From NCBI RefSeq assembly GCF_016908015.1, contig NZ_JAFBDB010000004.1:310001-374000 (forward strand): a stretch of 64,000 bases of DNA. The letters are read 5' to 3'. The notes beneath the pieces are model-generated. The model ran no database searches. It was not told the DNA's origin and was given only the letters and a program-made list of their open reading frames with translations. Positions 7,986 through 15,605 of this stretch are shown here, one piece after another (within the stretch, counting starts at the first letter, position 1; each line of letters starts with the position of its first letter). The translations under genes and the position numbers were made by a program. Origin of the DNA: Clostridium pascui. Lineage in GTDB: Bacteria > Bacillota > Clostridia > Clostridiales > Clostridiaceae.

Positions 7986-9359
7986 TTACATAAATATCAT
8001 CTTTAATAAAAATAATAGCGCAAGTATATACATAGTTCCAGATATTTTTTCTTTTTTACCTGCAAGTACACTTAATATAACATAAGATACAACTCCAAAC
8101 ATAAGTCCAGTAGCTATACTATAAGTTAGCGGCATGAGTATTATTGTTAAAAATGCTGGTATTGCTTCTATATAGTTATAAAAATCTATTTGAACTACAT
8201 TTTGCATCATAAATAATCCAACTACAATTAATGCTGGTGCTGTAGCACAGCTTGGAATTGACATAAATATAGGAGCAAATACTATTGCTACTAAAAATAA
8301 TAGTCCTGTAACTACAGATGTTAGTCCCGTTCTTCCGCCCTCAGCAACTCCTGCAGAACTTTCTACATAAGTTGTAACTGTAGAAACTCCTATCATTGCA
8401 CCAAAGGTTGTTCCTATAGCGTCACTTAAAAGTGCCTGTCTTGCTCTTATAACGTTTCCATCTTTGTCAAACATATTAGCTTTAGATGCAACGCCAACTA
8501 ATGTTCCTACTGTATCAAAGAAATCTACAAATAAGAATGTTAGCATTACAGTTAAAAACGTGATAATACCCTGAGAATGAGTGAGCAAAGAAAAATCTAG
8601 TTTAAATGCAATTGGTGATATACTATGAAATGCAAAAATACCACTTGGAACAAATATTCCATAATTTTTAGCAGCTACATCTGGTCCTATTGCTAATGCA
8701 TAGCCCCAAGCAGCTACAGAGCAAATAAGTATCCCCCACAGTATTGCACCCTTTATATTTTTATAAGTCATAATTGCTATAACTATTACACCAAGCATAC
8801 ATATAACTGCTCTTGGGTCTGTCATTTTTCCTAAAGTAATAAGTGTGGCATCATCATTTATAACTATTTTTGCATTTTCAAATCCAATTAAAGCTATAAA
8901 TAATCCAATACCTGCACTAACTGCTATTTTAAGAGTGGTAGGTATTGAATTTACTACCATTTCTCTTACTTTTGTTAATGACAACACTATAAATATAATA
9001 CCTTCGAAAAATACTGCTGTTAATGCAACTTGCCAAGGAACTTTCATCCCTATACAAACTGAAAAAGCAAAGAATGCATTAAGTCCCATACCAGATGCTA
9101 ATGCAAATGGTAAATTAGCATATATACCCATTAGTATTGTAGTTAGTCCTGCTGCTATACATGTAGCTGTGAGTATTGCACCCTTATCCATTCCGGTGGC
9201 AGATAAAAATTCTGGATTTACAGCTATAATGTATGCCATAGTAAGAAATGTAGTAATACCTGCCATTACTTCTGTTTTGACTGTAGTCTTATTTTCTTGC
9301 AATTTAAAATACCTTTCAAGAAAGCTTACATCATTACTGCCTCTTAATTCTGTTTTCAT
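7986..9359 (-). CDS. NCS2-family purine permease (AzgA/PbuG type)
   Basis: A polytopic membrane protein that imports purine bases (adenine, guanine or hypoxanthine) by proton symport. Conserved AzgA features include a hydrophilic N-terminus ending FLERYFKL, TFLTMAYIIAVNP, GMGLNAFFAFSVC, FVDFFDTVGTLVGVA and the SAGVAEGGRTGLTSV region; about 12-14 membrane spans are visible. The start is placed at the ATG (MKTELRGSND), which has AGGGGTGAG 5 nt upstream; a GTG nine bases further out would overlap that ribosome site. It is the first gene of an operon with adenine deaminase. Exact substrate preference cannot be read from sequence. Confidence 0.92.
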   Translation of the reverse strand: MKTELRGSNDVSFLERYFKLQENKTTVKTEVMAGITTFLTMAYIIAVNPEFLSATGMDKGAILTATCIAAGLTTILMGIYANLPFALASGMGLNAFFAFSVCIGMKVPWQVALTAVFFEGIIFIVLSLTKVREMVVNSIPTTLKIAVSAGIGLFIALIGFENAKIVINDDATLITLGKMTDPRAVICMLGVIVIAIMTYKNIKGAILWGILICSVAAWGYALAIGPDVAAKNYGIFVPSGIFAFHSISPIAFKLDFSLLTHSQGIITFLTVMLTFLFVDFFDTVGTLVGVASKANMFDKDGNVIRARQALLSDAIGTTFGAMIGVSTVTTYVESSAGVAEGGRTGLTSVVTGLLFLVAIVFAPIFMSIPSCATAPALIVVGLFMMQNVVQIDFYNYIEAIPAFLTIILMPLTYSIATGLMFGVVSYVILSVLAGKKEKISGTMYILALLFLLKMIFM

Positions 9360-9396
9360 ACAACTCACCCCTTTTTTTATTTTTAATCATATACAT

Positions 9397-9412
9397 AGCA
9401 TTATTTGTGCCA
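9397..9412 (-). promoter_or_regulatory. Sigma-54 (-24/-12) promoter of the purine permease operon
   Basis: The minus strand reads TGGCACAAATAATGCT, with GG and GC spaced by 10 nt. It differs at one base from the ssnA promoter at 274-289. The expected start near 9386 gives a 26-nt leader before the permease ATG. Confidence 0.87.
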
Positions 9413-9553
9413 ACCTTTATACTTAATAATTAATGTTTTCTAACAAAAATCAGTCAGCTTATTTTTTCTAATTTGCCTGTTAGCTATTAACTACATATAT
9501 TTAAATATATGATTTTCTCGTGTTAAAAATTAGTTAATTATACAATTAAATGG

Positions 9554-9586
9554 TTATCAATGTGATAAAAATTATCACATTGATAA
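9554..9586. promoter_or_regulatory. Paired candidate UAS upstream of the permease promoter
   Basis: Two TTATCA-N3-TGATAA motifs (9554-9568 and 9572-9586, centres 18 bp apart) together form a long inverted repeat with 21-nt arms around AAA. They begin 142 bp upstream of the -24/-12 promoter. The hairpin has no U-tract on either strand, so binding-site use is favoured over termination of the lipoprotein gene at 9648-10142, though both are possible. Confidence 0.55.
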
Positions 9587-9647
9587 CCATTTAAAGTTAT
9601 TCTTATATAAATGTATTGGATTAATTAAATTTTTATCTATTAGTAGC

Positions 9648-10142
9648 TTATTGTTTCTTTTCTTCCTTTACGTCTGGCTGTGGTACTATTACTTCATTAT
9701 AATCACCTTTTTTAGCATTTTCTAAAGCTAGCTTAGCTAACTGCTTCATGTTATTTGTTGAATTAGTAGCTCCAGTGACAACATCAACTTTTTCTAAATC
9801 TTGTTTATCAACTAAAGCTTTTTCAAGCTGAGGACAATATTTATCTGGTGAAGTTCCAGATTTTGAAGCCATTGCGTTAATATAATCTTTATCTTCCGAT
9901 TTTCTCTTATTGTCTTTATTTAAATAGTCAAAATCTACTGTTGCGATTTTTCCATCTTTAATTTCTATCTCAGTAAATGCATTCCATCCGTGAGTATCTA
10001 ATCTATCAAAGCTTGCCCTATACTTCCCATCCTTATAGGCAGCTGCTTTGCTTGCATCTGTTGATTTAGAAGAACCTCTACAACCTGCTAATAATGATAC
10101 TGATAATACTGAAACTAGAGCTAATCCTATAGACTTTTTCAT
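9648..10142 (-). CDS. FMN-binding-domain lipoprotein
   Basis: A 164-residue exported lipoprotein. The signal peptide ends in the lipobox LLAGC, giving lipidated C21. An FMN-binding domain follows (about 35-145). The motif DVVTGATNST (about 120-129) fits the ApbE flavinylation signal D-x-x-S/T-G-A-T-x-S/T, implying covalent FMN on S128 or T129. Such single-domain lipoproteins act as extracytoplasmic electron carriers, for example PplA in flavin-based extracellular electron transfer in Listeria. No ApbE, Ndh2 or RnfG-like partner is present in the window, so its donor and acceptor are unknown. GGGGGAA precedes the ATG and a sigma-A-type promoter lies at 10193-10221. Confidence 0.85.
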   Translation of the reverse strand: MKKSIGLALVSVLSVSLLAGCRGSSKSTDASKAAAYKDGKYRASFDRLDTHGWNAFTEIEIKDGKIATVDFDYLNKDNKRKSEDKDYINAMASKSGTSPDKYCPQLEKALVDKQDLEKVDVVTGATNSTNNMKQLAKLALENAKKGDYNEVIVPQPDVKEEKKQ

Positions 10143-10192
10143 TTTAAATTCCCCCTATATAATCATGCTTTGTTAAATTTTTGATTATATTT

Positions 10193-10221
10193 ATGTTAAT
10201 GCATTATATTATTTCTGTCAA
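10193..10221 (-). promoter_or_regulatory. Sigma-A promoter of the FMN-binding lipoprotein
   Basis: The minus strand reads TTGACA, 17 nt, TAACAT, about 50 bp upstream of the ATG. Together with the divergent promoter at 10393-10421 it accounts for the 361-bp intergenic space. A 14-bp palindrome GAATAATATTATTC near 10260 between the two promoters could be an operator. Confidence 0.55.
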
Positions 10222-10392
10222 TCCAAAGTCCCCAAATATATGCTATAATTCATAAAAAAGAATAATATTATTCACAAAACAATTTTAACACAATATTTAA
10301 TGTGCATATTGATGAACATATAAGTTTTCAATTGATTAATTTCATATATTTACTCCTCTTTTAGAAATTTATTTTTGATATCCATTTATATA

Positions 10393-10421
10393 TTGACAAA
10401 TAACTTTTAGCGGCATACAAT
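10393..10421 (+). promoter_or_regulatory. Sigma-A promoter of the M20-DUF3100 operon, with operator-like palindrome
   Basis: A near-consensus TTGACA, 17 nt, TACAAT is seen. The -10 lies inside the perfect palindrome ATACAATTGTAT (10415-10426), and a second dyad-like segment, GTGCGCAT, follows. The leader to the TTG start is about 75 nt. A repressor covering the -10 is inferred. Confidence 0.75.
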
Positions 10422-10503
10422 TGTATTGTGCGCATATAGAAAACATGTGTTCTCATAAAGAGTACATAATATTTAGATTATTTTTAATTTAGGGGGGATA
10501 GCA

Positions 10504-11826
10504 TTGATTAGAGATGGATTAAAAAAAATAGTATGCGACATTATTGATGAAAATGTAGATAAAATAAAGAACTTAGCTTTAGCTATAGAAAATGAACCAG
10601 AGCTGGGTTTTAAAGAAACAGAAACTTCTAATAAAGTATGTGATTTTTTTAAAGAGCTAAATATATCCTATGAAAATAATTTAGCTATTACAGGAGTGAA
10701 AGGAAAACTTAAGGCTTCTGGTAATGGACCTAATGTAGCAATTCTTGGAGAATTAGATGGAGTAATATGCTTTGATAGTGATAAGGCTAATAAAATAACT
10801 GGTGCTTCTCATACTTGTGGGCACAACTTACAAATAGCTTCAATGCTTGGGGCCGCACTCGGATTGAAACTTTCAAATATAGAAAATCAATTATGTGGAA
10901 ATGTTACATTTATGGCAGTTCCTGCAGAAGAATACATAGAAATTTCTTATAGACAAAAGCTTAAAGAGGAAGGAAAACTTCACTTTTTATCAGGAAAACA
11001 AGAACTTATATATAGAGGGGCTTTTGATGATGTAGATATAGCTATGATGGTTCATGCTTTAAAAAATTCACCTGAGCCTACTGTAGCCATTGGAAAATCT
11101 AGTAATGGATTTGTTGGTAAAACTGTACAATATATAGGAAAGGCTGCTCATGCAGCAGAGGCACCTCATGAAGGAGTAAATGCACTAAATGCAGCTATGC
11201 TCGGAATCATGGGAATAAATGCTTTAAGAGAATCTTTTAGAGATGAAGATTCTATAAGAGTACATCCTGTTATAACAAAGGGCGGAGATACAGTAAACAG
11301 TGTTCCATCGGATGTAAGAATGGAGACCTATGTAAGAGCTAATTCTGTAGACGCTATTACAGTTACAAATGAAAAAGTTGATCGAGCTCTACTTGGTGGT
11401 GGATTTGCTATGGGGGCACAAACTATAATTGAGACAATTCCAGGTCATATGCCATTAAAAGCTTCTTTACCTTTAAATAGTATATTTAAAGAAAATGCAC
11501 AGAAACTCTTACCTGAAGATAGAATTATAGATGCAGGACATTTTGCAGCCTCCACAGATATGGGGGATATATCAAACTTGATTCCATCCATTCATCCATT
11601 TATAGGGGGCGTATCTGGCGCACTACATACTAAGGATTTTAAAGTAGAAGATTTTAATGCAGCTGTTATTTTGCCTGCAAAACTTATGGCTATGACAATT
11701 ATAGATTTACTTTATGGAGATGCTGAGGAAGCTAAATATTTAATGAATTGTTATACTCCAACATTTAAAAATAAAGAAGATTATATAAAGTTTTTAGAAG
11801 ATCGTTTTGAAAGGAAGGTGCAATAA
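10504..11826 (+). CDS. M20-family amidohydrolase (amidase/aminoacylase type)
   Basis: A cytoplasmic zinc-dependent hydrolase of 440 residues, first gene of a three-gene operon. The M20D signature HTCGHN (about 103-108) and the catalytic glutamate pair VPAEEY (about 142-143) are present. The lid/dimerisation domain (about 190-300) carries the usual HAAEAPHEGVNALNA motif. A C-terminal H in GALHTKDF supplies a further metal ligand. It starts with TTG, preceded by AGGGGGGA at 7 nt; no in-frame ATG alternative exists nearby. Relatives hydrolyse N-acyl amino acids or p-aminobenzoyl-glutamate. The two membrane proteins that follow, the first with no gap, suggest hydrolysis of an imported amide; the substrate is not identifiable. 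Confidence 0.88.
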   Translation: MIRDGLKKIVCDIIDENVDKIKNLALAIENEPELGFKETETSNKVCDFFKELNISYENNLAITGVKGKLKASGNGPNVAILGELDGVICFDSDKANKITGASHTCGHNLQIASMLGAALGLKLSNIENQLCGNVTFMAVPAEEYIEISYRQKLKEEGKLHFLSGKQELIYRGAFDDVDIAMMVHALKNSPEPTVAIGKSSNGFVGKTVQYIGKAAHAAEAPHEGVNALNAAMLGIMGINALRESFRDEDSIRVHPVITKGGDTVNSVPSDVRMETYVRANSVDAITVTNEKVDRALLGGGFAMGAQTIIETIPGHMPLKASLPLNSIFKENAQKLLPEDRIIDAGHFAASTDMGDISNLIPSIHPFIGGVSGALHTKDFKVEDFNAAVILPAKLMAMTIIDLLYGDAEEAKYLMNCYTPTFKNKEDYIKFLEDRFERKVQ

Positions 11827-12648
11827 ATGAAAAATTGGAAAAACCATGTTTTAGTTCTTATACTAGTTATAATTGCTGAAATGATAGGTGTTATGAAATT
11901 TAAATTTGGTCCTGGAACAATAGTTCTCTTACCTATGCTTTACGCATTAATAATGGGAATATTTCTAAGCCCTAAATTTTTGAAAGTATTAAATGATAAA
12001 GATATGTCTGATGCTGGTTCCCTTATTACTATATCTCTTATGCTTTTAATGGCTAAGTATGGTTCACAAATCGGACCTACTCTTCCTAAAATAATCAAGT
12101 CCAGTCCTGCTTTAATACTTCAAGAGTTTGGAAATATAGGTACTGTACTTTTAGGTGTCCCTATAGCAGTATTTTTAGGATTAAAACGTGAGTCTATAGG
12201 TGCTGCCCACTCAGTTTCTAGAGAACCAAATGTAGCTTTAATAAGCGATGTGTATGGCTTAGATGGTGATGAAGGAAAAGGTGTAATGGGTGTTTATATT
12301 TGTGGAACAGTACTTGGAACAGTATTCTTTGGAGTAATAGCAAGTTTATGCGCAGCTTATACTCCGCTCCATCCTTATGCACTGGCTATGGCATCTGGTG
12401 TTGGAAGTGCTAGTATGATGACTGCATCAGTTGGTTCATTAAGTGCAATGTTCCCTGAAATGGCAGACACTTTAGCAGCTTTTGGTGCGGCAAGTAATAT
12501 GCTATCAGGTCTTGATGGATTATATATGTCACTTTGGATTGCATTACCTTTTGCTGAGTGGCTTTATAAAAAAAGCTATAAATTAAAATATGGGGTTCCT
12601 GCCCCTGAGGCAGAAAAATCTCAGTCTAAAATGGCAAAGGAGGTATAG
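11827..12648 (+). CDS. DUF3100 membrane protein
   Basis: A 273-residue integral membrane protein with about 8 hydrophobic segments, matching the DUF3100 family. A conserved-looking central segment (LKRESIGAAHSVSREPNVALISDVYGL) contains charged residues between membrane spans, and glycine/serine-rich ASGVGSASMMTASVGS resembles pore-forming loops of secondary carriers. It starts immediately after the amidohydrolase stop, with AAGGAAGG upstream, and is followed after 3 bp by a smaller membrane protein. It is likely a transport subunit for the amidohydrolase's substrate or product; this is inferred from the operon. Confidence 0.8.
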   Translation: MKNWKNHVLVLILVIIAEMIGVMKFKFGPGTIVLLPMLYALIMGIFLSPKFLKVLNDKDMSDAGSLITISLMLLMAKYGSQIGPTLPKIIKSSPALILQEFGNIGTVLLGVPIAVFLGLKRESIGAAHSVSREPNVALISDVYGLDGDEGKGVMGVYICGTVLGTVFFGVIASLCAAYTPLHPYALAMASGVGSASMMTASVGSLSAMFPEMADTLAAFGAASNMLSGLDGLYMSLWIALPFAEWLYKKSYKLKYGVPAPEAEKSQSKMAKEV

Positions 12649-12651
12649 TCT

Positions 12652-13098
12652 ATGAAAATTAAAGATTCATTATTTATATTAATATTAATAGGATTACTTT
12701 CTCTTGTTGGAAACATGATAGGACCTAAACATAATATATTTGAAGCTCTTCCAGGTATGCTTATATTAATTGGAATATCCATTGCTGGAATAACACTAGG
12801 AAAAGTAATGCCAGGTAAAGTTCCAGCAGTAGCTTATATCGTAACACTTGCCTGTATATTAACTTACCCAAGTTTTCCTGGGGCGGCTCAAATGTCTAAA
12901 TATATTGCAAAAGTAGATTTCTTAGCTTTAACTACTCCAATACTTGCTTATGTTGGACTTTCTATAGGCAAAGATCTAGATAGCTTTAAAAAATCTGGAT
13001 GGAGACTTATCGTAGTTTCTTGCATAGTATTTGTAGGAACTTATATTGGCTCTGCAATAATTGCTCAATTCATTTTAAAAGCACTTGGACAAATATAA
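12652..13098 (+). CDS. Small membrane protein partner of DUF3100
   Basis: A 148-residue protein with about five hydrophobic segments (for example 8-24, 31-49, 57-70, 90-104, 118-142). AAGGAGG precedes its ATG and it sits 3 bp behind the DUF3100 gene, with the operon terminator 28 bp after its stop. PGKVPAVAYIVTLACILTYP in the middle resembles half of a two-part permease. I do not recognise a named family with certainty. Co-translation with DUF3100 suggests a heteromeric transporter. Confidence 0.75.
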   Translation: MKIKDSLFILILIGLLSLVGNMIGPKHNIFEALPGMLILIGISIAGITLGKVMPGKVPAVAYIVTLACILTYPSFPGAAQMSKYIAKVDFLALTTPILAYVGLSIGKDLDSFKKSGWRLIVVSCIVFVGTYIGSAIIAQFILKALGQI

Positions 13099-13125
13099 AG
13101 ACGCAAATAATAAACAATAATTTTA

Positions 13126-13155
13126 AATAAAGGTCTCCCAAGGGAGACTTTTATT
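13126..13155 (+). terminator. Terminator of the M20-DUF3100 operon
   Basis: Arms AATAAAGGTCTCCC / GGGAGACTTTTATT around AA form a compact GC-cored hairpin with a U-rich 3' arm. Confidence 0.88.
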
Positions 13156-13167
13156 ATTTAACCATAA

Positions 13168-13191
13168 AAAATCTAGCTCGCGCTAGATTTT
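13168..13191 (-). terminator. Terminator of the convergent transporter gene
   Basis: Arms AAAATCTAGC / GCTAGATTTT around a 4-nt loop are followed by six U on the minus strand. Back-to-back terminators insulate the two convergent units. Confidence 0.85.
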
Positions 13192-13222
13192 CCACATTAT
13201 TAATCATTATCTATTATTTGTT

Positions 13223-14416
13223 CTAAAGCAGGTTTATAAATATGCCTGCTATGATTACAGAAGTTATAGTAACCGTTACAAATCCTCCTACTATCATCTG
13301 TGGAAGCATCTGATCCATAAGATATTTCTTTTCATCTTCATCCTTAGCAAGCGCCTTAGAAGCTTCTTCTGTCAAAACATAGTTTGGAGGGAACCCATAC
13401 AACGCTGTAAGTGAAGTCGCAAAAGCCATTTCTTTGGTCATTCCAAGGAATTTTCCTAAAAGCACTGACGTAATGGCCATTCCTATTACCCCTACAACTA
13501 TAATTATTATCAAAGGCCAAGCTATTTGTACAAGCATAGCTGGAGTAGCTTTTGAAAGTGCTCCAAATACATATACCATAAGTACAAACATTAAAAATCC
13601 AAATGAATTAGAAACATGTAATATATCTCTTTCTATAAATCCTATTTCTTGAAGTATAATGCCAAAAACTAAACATAATACAAATGGTGAAACCTTATTA
13701 TGAGTAAGTGCTGCTATTTGTACTGCTAAAAATGAACTAAAAGCCATTTTTGCAAACATTACTGAAGCAGTATTATACTTTGAAGGAAGTTTAGGTATGA
13801 ATTTTTTCTTCTCTAACCTTGTTTCTTTCGCTGCTGAAGCTTGCTCTAATGCTTTAACCCCTTCGGCTCCTCCATTTGCATGGTATACTTTTAAAAGTCT
13901 TCTTCCTTCTTTCTTTAGACAAATTGCAGTAAGTGGATATCCAGCAAATCCCTGCATTACATACATTACTATTGCAAGAATTGAAGCAAGCTCTAGCCCC
14001 TTCTTAGCTGCACCTTCCTGCATCATGAGAGCAGCTACTATTCCTCCTGTGAGTGGTGGAAGTCCTGATACTACATATTCTCTTCCTACTAATGGAATAC
14101 ATATAAACCAACATGCAATTATCATTCCAGTAAGTCCAGCTAGAGTTACCGCAATCACTTTCCACTGTTTTATTAATTCTGAAATACTTATGATAGTTCC
14201 CATATGAGTAATACACATATACATAGCTATACTTGCAAAAGGCATTCCAAATCCAGGCAAATCAATTAAATTTTTAGGTAAAAAAGTCCAATAGCCTGCT
14301 AAAAATAATATCGCTACTACAAATACCGATGGTATCCATGCTTTTGTCTTTGTTCCTATAAAGTCTCCAAGTGCAAAAATAACTGCAATAATTAAAAGTG
14401 CCGTTACAGGAGCCAT
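13223..14416 (-). CDS. Multi-spanning membrane transporter, unassigned family
   Basis: A 397-residue membrane protein with about 10 hydrophobic segments and a basic cytoplasmic loop near the middle (EKKKFIPKLPSKYN). The start is placed at the ATG of MAPVTALLII, which has GGAAGGA 5 nt upstream; seven upstream codons would contain this ribosome site. Segments such as PPLTGGIVAALMMQEGAAKKGL and TSLTALYGFPPNYVLTEEASKAL resemble glycine-rich reentrant loops of GltS/ESS-like sodium symporters, but the similarity is weak. It converges on the M20-DUF3100 operon. Amino acid or peptide-derived acid transport is a guess from context. Confidence 0.7.
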   Translation of the reverse strand: MAPVTALLIIAVIFALGDFIGTKTKAWIPSVFVVAILFLAGYWTFLPKNLIDLPGFGMPFASIAMYMCITHMGTIISISELIKQWKVIAVTLAGLTGMIIACWFICIPLVGREYVVSGLPPLTGGIVAALMMQEGAAKKGLELASILAIVMYVMQGFAGYPLTAICLKKEGRRLLKVYHANGGAEGVKALEQASAAKETRLEKKKFIPKLPSKYNTASVMFAKMAFSSFLAVQIAALTHNKVSPFVLCLVFGIILQEIGFIERDILHVSNSFGFLMFVLMVYVFGALSKATPAMLVQIAWPLIIIIVVGVIGMAITSVLLGKFLGMTKEMAFATSLTALYGFPPNYVLTEEASKALAKDEDEKKYLMDQMLPQMIVGGFVTVTITSVIIAGIFINLL

Positions 14417-14633
14417 ACATATCCTTCCTTTCTTCATAGAAATTTATATAACATATATATTCAACAAAAATATAATTATCCTTTTAATTTTGAAAAATAT
14501 AAAACCATGCTTAAAACCCTCATAAAATGTAGATTTTGAACATGGTCACATAAGATAAATTATTATTACGTGCATATTTAATTGTAAGCTTAAATTTTTA
14601 TACATAGCTAAACTTAAAACATACTAAATATAT

Positions 14634-15059
14634 TTATTTATAAATATCTACTATAAGTCCTGAGATGTCATCTATAGTTTTTGCTATATTTAAATTCTCC
14701 TTTTCACTACTTAAAAGCATTTCAGTAAGTTCTTGTAATTTTTCATCAATAGTATCTACTGTAATAAAGTATTGAGTTTGCCAAAAGCTTATATCCTTTT
14801 TTACGCCATACATATATGATAATACAGAGTTTAAGTATTCTTTTATCATTTTTTTGTAGGCAAATACATCTGAGTAACATTTTGTTACAGCAAGCCTATT
14901 ACCCTTTTTTTGTATCTCTTCTAGCATTTCTTTTAACTGCTGTTCATTTCTTCTTTCTCTTGCAAAACTAAAGTTCTGAGAAAAATCCTTTTTTTCACTT
15001 ATAGCTTTATTATCGCTTTTATTTATTAAAGAAGAATTTCTAACTCTAGATATCTCCAT
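14634..15059 (-). CDS. YaaR family (DUF327) protein
   Basis: A 141-residue, soluble, largely helical protein matching the YaaR family: a variable charged N-terminus (about 1-38), then the helical core with RLAVTKCYSDVFAYKKMIKEYLNSVL and WQTQYFITVDTIDEKLQEL. The ATG has AGGTGAGGGGA upstream. In many Firmicutes yaaR lies near tmk and holB; here it stands alone between a transporter and a pseudogene. Its biochemical function is not established. Confidence 0.85.
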   Translation of the reverse strand: MEISRVRNSSLINKSDNKAISEKKDFSQNFSFARERRNEQQLKEMLEEIQKKGNRLAVTKCYSDVFAYKKMIKEYLNSVLSYMYGVKKDISFWQTQYFITVDTIDEKLQELTEMLLSSEKENLNIAKTIDDISGLIVDIYK

Positions 15060-15185
15060 GCTACTATCCCCTCACCTTTATCTAATTTATAAATTAAAGT
15101 TAAATATTCGTTATGTAAATGTATTTTATTATTTTATTATATATCAGGGTTATAGTTCAATACAATTAAAAATACTATAAAAGCT

Positions 15186-15499
15186 TCAATTGTACAACTT
15201 ATCCAATTGTCTTGTCCAATATTTTGATGAAGTTTGCATTACAGGTCCAATTAGAAATACTGAAATAAATGTGCCAAATGCAACAGGTCCTCCAACTAAC
15301 CATCCAATCGTTAAGGCTGTTACCTCAAGTAAAGTTCTAGAATAATTCCTACTATTTGAACCCATCTGCCTACAGATAAGTTAGTTAAATTAGCTAGTCC
15401 AATATGCAAAACATCCCATGTTGTTACTCCAAGACTGGCTCTAATCACAGTTGCAGCTCCTAAAGCTAAAATAAATATTCCAAAGTTTAATCTATATTT
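15186..15499 (-). pseudogene. Remnant of a YczE/YitT-like membrane protein
   Basis: The minus strand encodes a fragment FGIFILALGAATVIRASLGVTTWDVLHIGL...SVGRWVQIVGI, typical of the N-terminal half of YczE-type membrane proteins. After a stop the reading continues in another frame with ALTIGWLVGGPVAFGTFISVFLIGP, typical of a later membrane span. The start codon is missing (a stop lies just upstream), there is at least one frameshift, and several spans are deleted. It accounts for most of the 546-bp gap between the YaaR and Asp-box lipoprotein genes. Confidence 0.8.
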
Positions 15500-15518
15500 T
15501 TAATATCAAATATATAGA

Positions 15519-15569
15519 ATGGGATTTGCATTGAATAAGCTGAAAAGCTTTTTTAAATGCAAATCCCAT
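15519..15569. repeat. Long hairpin with nested stem
   Basis: Outer arms ATGGGATTTGCATT / AATGCAAATCCCAT are perfect over 14 bp and enclose a small AAGCT-GAAA-AGCTT stem. It lies downstream of the Asp-box lipoprotein gene and may act as its transcript end, though the U-tract is poor. Confidence 0.6.
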
Positions 15570-15605
15570 ACTTGAGTTTCAATCTTATCTTAAAATGCAC
15601 ATTTT

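Noticed and set aside
9546-9594. Long inverted repeat as a plain terminator of the FMN-binding lipoprotein gene
   Set aside because: No U-tract follows on either strand and the arms are made of the TTATCA-N3-TGATAA unit that recurs before ssnA, so a regulatory site is favoured.
13223-14416. Naming this protein as a GltS glutamate symporter
   Set aside because: Resemblance is limited to general glycine-rich membrane loops; no diagnostic GltS motif was found.
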